Source: Theristus sp. LFF4_11 (Eukaryota > Nematoda > Chromadorea > Monhysterida > Xyalidae). Taken from it: a stretch of DNA of 64,000 bases. Positions 59,201 to 64,000 of the stretch are shown one piece after another (positions within the stretch are counted from its first letter, which is position 1; each line of letters begins with the position of its first letter). The DNA lies in NCBI GenBank assembly GCA_030248135.1, contig JASANC010000266.1, forward strand, positions 1 through 64,000. Direction: 5' to 3'. Both the position numbers and the translations under genes were made by a program. A model generated the notes under the pieces. The model worked only from the letters and a program-made list of their open reading frames with translations. It ran no database searches and was not told where the DNA came from.

Positions 59201-60496
59201 CTCCGTTTTTGCTCAAATTCCACTATTTTTTGTTGCAGGCGTCCACCTGAATGCCGGCAGTCCATTCTTCAAGCAGGGACTCGCGTCGCAGGTGACTGCG
59301 CTGGCGATTCGCAAGCGTCGCGACACGATCGTGCAGTCGTCTCGAGCGAAGGACTCGTCCCAGAGCAACGTCAACAACGACTCCGCCGCCGATTTCAGTC
59401 AAACGGCCGTTGTCGATCTCGGCGCCGCCGCCGCCGCCGCTGCGAAACGGTCAGATCAGAATTTTGTAGCGCGAGAGGAAAAAGTGTCCGACCGAACCGG
59501 CCCGATCGTGTGGCACCGTGGGGTACCATATACCACTGTGTTGGGCGGTCAAGCAATTGTAACTGATAATTCCATTCAGTTCAGTTGTATTTGTACCGTT
59601 TAGTAAACTGGCACTGAAAGCACTAATACGTCGGCTAAAGTTCATCCACGTTTCATTTTTGTCGCCACCACTCGTCATTTTGCAGTCACGCAGCGCCGCC
59701 GTTGCACAAGACGAAACCAGCGGGCGTGCCGTCGGTGCAACTGGCGACACCCGACGAACGCCGCCGCTTGGATTTCTCGGACGCCGCCAGCGACGCTGGC
59801 GATAAGTCGGACGCTGGTTGGTGCGTTCATGGTGTTACGGTGCTGTTCATGCTGACGCACATCAAGGGCAATTCACGAAGCAGTATTTAGTGACGGCGTA
59901 GCGGTGTTTAAACATAGCAACGCGGTCACGAAATACTGTTTCGTGAGTGCAATGTACCGTATATACACACGTCTGTATGAAGCCGATAGCACACAAGACC
60001 TGACGTGCCGTGCCGTGCCGCATACGCGTACGTCAATGTGAACGTGCCTTTAAAGTTCAGTGCTGTTCACTGAATTTTTTGGTATAGATTCTTGATTCTT
60101 TACAAATACGTGACTTCCTGCGCAGACAACTGAAAATCCCAAACAACGTTCTGAAGAAACCAATCCTAGGTCCGCTGTGCTTCATTCCTATGATTACAGT
60201 ACATACCATCCTTCCCGTTCCACTCAAATAACACCATTAGTTGCGAATTAGCTAACCAACCAGTAGTTGCGAATTTTGTTGTCCCTTTTATCTTTCATAT
60301 ATTCTGTCCAGTTAGTTCAGATTCATGCACGCCAGTGTCCAGAGCTTTGCTCAAAAATTGTGTCGAAGGTTCATTTCAAGCAACTATTTCGTTTACAGGC
60401 CTGATCACCGGTACACCACCGCCCCGCAAACAAGCCCGCAAAGCCAGTCCACCCCCGCAGCCAAAGTCGCCTAATTTCACCACCACCGTTCTCTGA
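26257..60496 (+). CDS. CHS: Chitin synthase (metazoan, insect-like type), about 44 exons
   Basis: Plasma-membrane GT2 enzyme polymerising UDP-GlcNAc into chitin and extruding it. Exons: 26257-26740, 28754-28981, 29315-29383, 29655-29787, 30636-30732, 31210-31333, 31889-32073, 32557-32763, 33111-33248, 33551-33671, 33935-34030, 34363-34510, 34585-34658, 35055-35205, 35514-35607, 36247-36449, 36941-37020, 37385-37490, 37922-38075, 38560-38645, 39011-39135, 39509-39623, 39773-39858, 40291-40466, 40922-41038, 41204-41273, 41534-41653, 42259-42480, 42868-42989, 43387-43468, 51180-51347, 51760-51897, 52277-52444, 52828-53101, 54907-55148, 55616-55776, 56313-56478, 56833-56960, 57381-57513, 57810-57884, 58236-58391, 59239-59509, 59686-59816, 60399-60496. 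Sum 6522 nt, exactly 2174 codons. Hallmarks: CATMWHE, DGDSKF, GEDRW, QRRRW (about 1140), WGTRE (about 1323). Longer than insect enzymes (about 1550 aa). Least certain: the start, the ends of exons 10, 35 and 42, and exon 33. Confidence 0.9.
26812..26970. repeat. TTTTATTTTGGTCCCG family MITE copy
   Basis: Shares atcttttattttggtcccg and tcaatgcgcgcatagat with segments near 39185, 42575 and, inverted, 63690-63880. Lies in chitin synthase intron 1. Confidence 0.6.
27165..28366. mobile_element. hAT-like element, 1.2 kb, in chitin synthase intron 1
   Basis: Ends TAGGGGTGGGTCGGTATAAA and, reversed, TAGGGGTGGTAAAAAACG, flanked by an exact 8-bp duplication CACTGAAA (27157-27164, 28367-28374). Subterminal regions repeat aaaacggtttttt. 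No transposase recognised in any frame, so non-autonomous. Confidence 0.9.
28990..29175. repeat. Degraded copy of GTTTAAACCTGTCAC MITE in intron 2
   Basis: Begins gtttaatcctgtcgcttttt right after exon 2 and carries atacattcgttcttcttgcg towards its other side; related segments are at 42006-42190 and 54655-54855. Confidence 0.5.
29990..30155. mobile_element. Foldback MITE (GATCACGTGATC family), intron 4
   Basis: Ends gcagttgaattctg and, reversed, CAGTCGAATTCTAAATC. The arms contain gcaatcgactggtgatcgcg and its mirror caccaaccaatcagctgaat around a GCTTTCTGTG core. Confidence 0.75.
30945..31135. mobile_element. Foldback MITE (GATCACGTGATC family), intron 5
   Basis: Arms catatgcaatccgctgattgg and ccaatcagcgaattgcattt; outer ends acagtcgattatgc and its mirror gactgtaa. 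The core carries cacgtggtgtacac. Confidence 0.7.
32185..32350 (+). repeat. tRNA-derived SINE, copy 1 (intron 7)
   Basis: The head gctcgtggcctggtggtagt has an A box, and gggggatcgagccccgccga has the B box. A body (gatgacagagaaaactcgat, ggcgccctagctc) follows up to tctctgggtgagc. Shared, in opposite orientation, with 34835-34985. Confidence 0.75.
34835..34985 (-). repeat. tRNA-derived SINE, copy 2 (intron 13, inverted)
   Basis: Read on the minus strand: cctcgtggtctggcggtaga (A box), ggggatcgagccccgccgag (B box), then the same body to cttctctgggttagc. About 80-85 percent similar to copy 1. Confidence 0.75.
36484..36568. repeat. Short palindromic element (GCATTCATGAAGCAG family), intron 16
   Basis: gcattcatgaagcagtgttt and its mirror gaatactgcttcatgaatgc flank a 35-bp centre. 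Same palindrome at 56203-56272 and 59867-59955; halves at 33480, 38893 and 59155. Confidence 0.8.
37105..37252. mobile_element. Foldback MITE (GATCACGTGATC family), intron 17, near-perfect
   Basis: Arms ataacatatccaaatccaac and its mirror gttggatatgttat, then gctgattggttggtgatcac mirrored by gtgatcaccaaccaatcagc. 148 bp in total, mostly arms; the best-preserved copy in the window. Confidence 0.85.
39180..39405. repeat. TTTTATTTTGGTCCCG family copy, intron 21
   Basis: Starts atgatcttttattttcgtcccg, centre tttcatgcaggacgcgggaa, ends with a mirrored cgcagaaccaaaaaaaagat. A foldback MITE of about 225 bp. Confidence 0.65.
40490..40875 (+). repeat. TTGATTGG/TTGGTTGG minisatellite filling intron 24
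   Basis: Degenerate repeats of gattggttgattcgggt and ttggttggttgg through most of the intron. No coding meaning on either strand. Confidence 0.85.
40922..42480 (+). other. Chitin synthase exons 25-28: pore-forming membrane cluster
   Basis: Residues about 1161-1336. Five predicted membrane segments (YQMIVILFSLIGPSIIF, LWCNLVPVCLFA, YAFVMMAVLVGTGIQIA, LFVLTLGTIFASAGF, IYGTIFFLMIPCTYVLM) ending in SLINLNVINWGTREA, the WGTRE motif of metazoan and fungal enzymes. Confidence 0.93.
42006..42190. mobile_element. GTTTAAACCTGTCAC MITE, intron 27
   Basis: Ends gtttaaacctgtcacttttg and, reversed, gttaaacctgtcactgttct; both run into a cagaatacagag-like stretch. A related copy is at 54655-54855. Confidence 0.7.
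42567..42790. repeat. TTTTATTTTGGTCCCG family copy, intron 28
   Basis: Starts attcttttattttggttctgcg, includes gtttcgtgcttgacgcggg and ends with a mirrored gtcgcagaactgaaataaaa. Confidence 0.65.
43555..50938 (+). repeat. Tandem array of about 1.45-kb units in chitin synthase intron 30
   Basis: Five head-to-tail units begin near 43555, 45156, 46631, 48065 and 49491. Each starts ctagcc(a/t)attgacccg and ends gacaaattgcatttttagta then taatag. Each left part holds a variable number of about 190-bp subrepeats (aaatgcgaagtttatgattt, acccgttcaccctaacctaa, aaaaagctaatgcttctttt). Each right part is a 600-bp conserved block with an internal, diverged duplication (the two ttttttcaaagacggttttg boxes) and a (gaca)n run before the end. 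Unit 5 begins with the hairpin ccgtgcctacggcacgg. Short ORFs recur between copies but match nothing I know. Class unknown; it looks like a tandemly amplified non-autonomous mobile element. Confidence 0.85.
51348..51625 (+). repeat. About 62-bp minisatellite, four units, intron 31
   Basis: Units of ggtgggtgattggtggctgg, acgggtgaagttggcggatt and (ggtt)n. It starts directly at the donor of exon 31. Proline/threonine/asparagine-rich reading frames on the minus strand are by-products. Confidence 0.9.
53195..53430. repeat. Cluster of AAACACACTGGCAC motifs, intron 34
   Basis: Direct and inverted copies of caaacacactggca (53305, 53356) with ccggtgtgtttgtttgttt (53208) and gcctgcgtgtgtttgct (53413) on the other strand. 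Similar pairs occur at 38380-38455, 58485, 62763-62820 and 63178-63240. Confidence 0.6.
54655..54855. mobile_element. GTTTAAACCTGTCAC MITE, intron 34
   Basis: Left end gtttaaacctgtcacttttt with cgcagaatacaa; right end tctgcgatcgcaaaaagtga then cagcttcaaac. Second copy of the family at 42006-42190. Confidence 0.65.
55800..55965 (+). repeat. Tandem CCCTGTAGTTGTCCATGATA repeats, intron 36
   Basis: Four imperfect units of about 40-55 bp containing cctgtagttg(t/a)ccatgatagctg, immediately before the foldback MITE at 55965. Confidence 0.8.
55965..56150. mobile_element. Foldback MITE (GATCACGTGATC family), intron 36
   Basis: Arms ctaaattagaggcaatcagc and ctgattgcctctaatttag around a centre with tgcatgcattctgtgcagaa and gagcatgcatcacgtgatca. 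Outer ends caatcgtactc and gagttcgactg. Confidence 0.85.
56203..56272. repeat. 70-bp near-perfect palindrome, intron 36
   Basis: agcggcattcatgaagcagt and its mirror actgcttcatgaatgccgct, loop of about 28 bp. It lies 40 bp upstream of exon 37 and so within the acceptor region. Confidence 0.85.
58112..58200. mobile_element. Half copy of GATCACGTGATC MITE, intron 40
   Basis: Starts cagtcgagcactctactaaa, then ggcaatcatctgattgggtg and gtgatcacgtgattgatgca. The mirror half is missing; a nine-C run follows. Confidence 0.65.
59867..59955. repeat. Short palindromic element (GCATTCATGAAGCAG family), intron 43
   Basis: gggcaattcacgaagcagta, mirrored by aatactgtttcgtgagtgca; diverged copy of the palindromes at 36484 and 56203. 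Confidence 0.7.
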
Positions 60497-62346
60497 CCGA
60501 AATTATTCGTGATTTTTTTCGCTGTCCTGCGATTTTTGTCCACCAATGTTAGTCGTGGGATATTTTCCGTTTTTTGTTCTCTTATGGATTTTGTTTTTTG
60601 TTTCTCAAATTTTATTTGCATGCTTGCATTTTGTTTTTATTCCGCATTTTGTTGTTTCCGAATAGTTGGTTTTTGTACGTTTGCAATTTTCAGTGTTTTT
60701 CGTTCCTTTCCAACGATACAAAACAGCTGCCAGTGGGTTTTCTTGCAGTTTGTCTATTGTCGCTTCAGGAATTGGCAGTATTTTTATTATCTAGGTGAGT
60801 GGAATTTTAAACGTGAACTTTCAATTTTTGTCACGTTTGCATTTCTGTATTTTTTTGAGTTTGACAGCCGGTGGCTGGTTTCAGTCTTTTATTTTTGTTT
60901 TCCTTTTCATTGTTGATTTCGTGTGTTTTTCAAATGTTTTCAATTTTCGGTTTGTGAGGCGCTAGCAGTGTGGTTGGTGTTGTTCAGTGAGGCTGTAATA
61001 TGCGAAATTTGAACTTGATTATTGTGTCAGATCAACGAGACAGAGAAAGAGACTTTTCGCGAAAGTACAGAAAAACAAGTTGAGATGATAAATCGATAAT
61101 GACAAAAAATTTGGTGATATTTATTCCTAACGGTGACTGGTTAGTGCATTGTTTTTGTTTCGTGGTTTTTTATTGTTACCTTCAAACAATTGTTCTGTTA
61201 GGTGGTGTTGGCGGGGCAGTTTTCTTATGACAAATTTATTTTCAAATTTCTTTTTTTTGTTGGCAGCTAGCTCCATATGGGTTCATTGATGGATAGTAGG
61301 CTTTCGATCCGTTAGATCATGTTGCGGTGGTATTTTTTATCTTTTTTCGTCAGAGTTTGTTTTGTTGGTTTGTTTGTGAGTAGTTTTGTAGCTGGGCAGT
61401 TAATTTATTCAAGGTTTGATTTTCCGTGTTTGTTATTAGATTCGGTTCTTTTGATACACGATCACATTGTTTTACTTTTATAGTATTTGGGCTGATTTCT
61501 TTTTTGTGTGTTCTTGAAAGATTCCTCCAGTTTGCTCAAAATCAGTCAATCTTTCAGATTCGTTTGTTAACTTTGTGTTTGCAGTTTTTTGTTTGTTTGG
61601 TAGGTTGTATCTTTTATATAGTAGTGGTGTTTGTTGCCTAAAATTTTCCAAATTATCCATACTTTTGTGTGATTTGTTTTTCATAATTTTTTTTTCATAA
61701 TTTTGGCAATTTTGGCAATTTTCAGATGTTTTATTTTTGGCAAAATGGTTTTTATTTTAATTTTATTTTATTGACGTTTTTTGTGGTGCCTTTTGGTGCG
61801 ATAGTAAATTTTTAGATGCTCGTATTATTTTTTGTGGTGTGCACTTGCAATCAAGTTTGGCGTTTCATGTTTTTCATTCGCATTTTGACATTTACTGTTC
61901 GTTTTTTTGTGATTTTCAATTGCTCAAAACGTTGTTTGGTGTGACTTGTTGTGGTTGACGCTCGTTCTTATAGTTTTCGAGTTTTAACCGAGTTTTTTGT
62001 TGTTTTTTTGTTTTTTCCTTTTATCACGGTCCGCTTGCATAACTAAAAGTTTTGAAGAAAAAAAACATTTCTGCTGATACAGCAACAACAATGGCTGGAC
62101 TGAGCAAAACGTTAATGTAACGTACAGTCAAGAAAAATGCCAAAACATTTTTTGCAGCAATATTTTTTATGTCTCATGAAACAATAGAGCTGTGCTTTTC
62201 GCCCACGTTTTGCATGATGAAGAGTTTCGAAAACGAATAAATACGGTGAAAATTAAAATCAAATTCTTTTTGAATTCTTTTGAATTGCAACAAATCGAAC
62301 GTCGACACATGGATATTCAATTTGTCCCCAGCGAACAACAACAACA
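60497..62346. other. Spacer between the convergent chitin synthase and RING genes
   Basis: Very T-rich on the plus strand from 60500 to 62000, with no exon recognised on either strand. It should include the 3' UTRs of both genes. An AATAAA on the plus strand occurs near 62235. Confidence 0.5.
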
Positions 62347-63617
62347 TCACACTTGATACATTCGTTGGTAGACAATCACCGGCTGTCTGCACACGGCGCA
62401 CTCCATGTTGCCTTGACGTCTCAGGCTCTCAGCGCACGTGTGACACGAGAACACGTGGCCGCACGGTACGTTCGCGCAGTTTCGCGCCCGCTCGCAACAG
62501 ATGCCGCATAATCGCACGTCGTCGCCCGCTACCGCTGGCGTCTCGACTGCGGTGGTGTCGGAGTCGTTCTGCGACAAAAAAAAGAATAATTGTTTTCGCC
62601 TGCGCGTTTTTGTTTTGCCGAAGAATTTATCGGCGAACAATAAAAAGTTTATTACAATAGTTTGAATACTGTATACAGTTACAGTATTCATTTTTTGGAC
62701 ACAGGTTTTTGTCTCAAGACCTGACACACACACACACACTGTAATGTTGCGCAGTCTTGCAAGCAAACACACAGGCACCACATAATACACGCGCGCTGCT
62801 CTCTGATATTGTGCGTGTGTGTATGCGTGCAACATTGCACCGAGTGTACGGTTTTCAGAATAAAAACTGCGGTCGCGTAAAAGTGAACTGGAATTTCGAA
62901 ATGTGTGCGGGTCATTTTCGTTTGAAAAACACTCCGCCGACCTGTTGCAACTGATTCGCTGACAAAATGGCGGCCAATTGCATGACGTCTAGCTCGTGCA
63001 CCGTCATTGTGATGTCGTGTGGAAGCGGTGTAGCGCTGCAGAAACAAAGCATCCATTCGGAACCGAAATACTCATGAAGGAACGCACTTCAGAACACTTG
63101 GTTTTAGTTTTCTTAAAGTGCTAGTCTGAAGACAATTGCACTTTGTTATAACACACAATAATGCTGCATAATCACACAACAAACACACAGGCACTAACAC
63201 GCCGACGTGCGTGCTGGTGTGATGCGTGTGAGTTTGTTTATTTGTGAATTCTGTATGTGCAGCAATACTGTGGTATCTGTGGTATAACAACTGTGGTCTT
63301 CCAATCCGACTAGGACTTTCGGGTCGGATGGGGGGGGGCATAAATTCATAATTTGCAATAATTCGCCAGTTTCATTGTAAAAGAAAACGAAAAACCACGA
63401 ACGTTTGCCCGATTTGTGCTACTGCACTGATGCTAGTCGCATTGCTGGCGTTATTTCCGTTTCCGTCCGTTCGATTTCGTCGTCGATGCCGCGTACAATA
63501 TCCGTGCTGTCGTAACACACTGCAGGCCATGTTCAGCATGAACGCGGCCAACGCAACGATGAACATCAGAAAGATCACGGCGAATATGATGGACGTGGTC
63601 GGACTCGGGTGGTCGGG
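62347..63617 (-). CDS. Membrane-anchored RING-finger protein, last three exons, 5' end not found
   Basis: Probable RING-type E3 ubiquitin ligase on an internal membrane. Exons (minus): 63617-63403, 63035-62942, 62568-62347 (stop at 62347); phases join to 176 residues. A membrane segment (IIFAVIFLMFIVALAAFML) comes first, then a basic, Asn-rich linker, a short helix-like region (TVHELDVMQLAAILSANQLQQ, split over the exon), and a C-terminal C3HC4 RING: CGIC, then C-x4-CGH in CANVPCGHVFSCHTC, then CAVC. The protein ends eight residues past CRQPVIV, as in IAP/MUL1/CGRRF1-type RINGs, where the extreme C terminus helps dimerise. The exon with the start codon lies upstream, perhaps beyond 64000. I cannot assign the orthologue. 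Confidence 0.8.
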
Positions 63618-63689
63618 CTGTGCAAGATGGAGTATATGGGCACTTTGAAGTTATCATCAGTTTTTTTTTAGATTCTGCAACTGAATGCG

Positions 63690-63880
63690 TGTGTTAGAGA
63701 CATAGAAAAGAAAAGTTTCATTGATCTTTATGTGGCAATTAAAAACCGCCAAAATGACTCTCTGCCCTAATTAGAGGACTCAGATCACTTTGCCAATTTT
63801 GAATTCCACGCATGAAACATTTTACCCCATCGATGCGCGCACTGAGTCTCGGGACCAAAATAAAAGATCATAGATGGTGG
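63690..63880. mobile_element. TTTTATTTTGGTCCCG family MITE upstream of the RING exons
   Basis: Contains a mirrored cgggaccaaaataaaagatc near 63850 and tgcaactgaatgcgtgtg at the other side; a foldback of the same family as 39180 and 42567. It lies 70 bp upstream of the first visible RING exon. Confidence 0.6.
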
Positions 63881-64000
63881 AAATACGGAAAATGGAATAT
63901 CCGCACTTTTGATATGAATATAATGATTTTGCCTCTCGAGAAATCACTTGTCCGCCTGAACGAGTTCAAGACGACTAACAAATATCAAACCAATCAGAAA

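Larger units (their letters stand above)
56313..60496 (+). other. Chitin synthase exons 37-44: last membrane segments and C-terminal tail
   Basis: Two membrane segments (FGLLLVNALLVMIIYLLQIN and IGFTVILFLSLILIVQ) are separated by an extracellular loop with NYTWLKWYPSKG. FGMFLHRFATLSHVLASTEL follows as in insects, then a basic tail (RRRRVVFDLERAQRTP, RKRRDTIVQSSRA). The protein ends PNFTTTVL, a class I PDZ-binding pattern (T-x-L). Confidence 0.88.

Overview
This is nuclear DNA of an invertebrate animal. Genes are split by many short to medium GT-AG introns, acceptors are T-rich (tttttcag), and exons are CpG-rich and set in AT-rich, repeat-laden spacer. The gene set (insect-type chitin synthase, survivin, SLC18B1-like transporter, CYP2-like P450) and the nematode-like BIR sequence fit an ecdysozoan or a close relative. 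I cannot name the phylum. All gene models were assembled by eye from homology remembered for each family, splice sites and phase matching; none has transcript support.

Layout. 1-4.2 kb: an SLC18B1-like major facilitator gene on the minus strand, whose last membrane exons seem to be missing where transposon debris sits. 4.2-15.8 kb: no host gene seen, but a composite hAT-like element (9777-10683) carries what looks like the last exon of another gene. 15.8-19.05 kb: a five-exon P450 (minus, 547 aa). 20.0-23.4 kb: a five-exon survivin/BIRC5 homologue (minus, 157 aa), with hAT-type MITEs in its introns and just upstream. 26.3-60.5 kb: one very large chitin synthase gene (plus), about 44 exons and about 2173 aa; the summed exon lengths divide exactly by three. 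Its 7.7-kb intron 30 holds five tandem units of about 1.45 kb. 62.3-63.6 kb: the 3' part of a membrane-anchored RING-finger protein (minus).

The genes do not form a pathway. Chitin synthase makes extracellular chitin, survivin acts in mitosis, the P450 is an ER monooxygenase, the MFS protein is probably vesicular, and the RING protein is a probable membrane E3 ligase. Survivin and chitin synthase are divergent and share a 2.9-kb upstream region. Chitin synthase and the RING gene converge.

Most other sequence is non-autonomous mobile DNA. There are at least three hAT-type families with 8-bp target duplications, several foldback MITEs, a tRNA-derived SINE, minisatellites and a G-rich inverted-repeat element. 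The points most worth a second look are the composite element with a captured exon, the relaxed 5' splice sites (about half with a pyrimidine at +3), an intron whose two ends are complementary, and the tandem array in intron 30.
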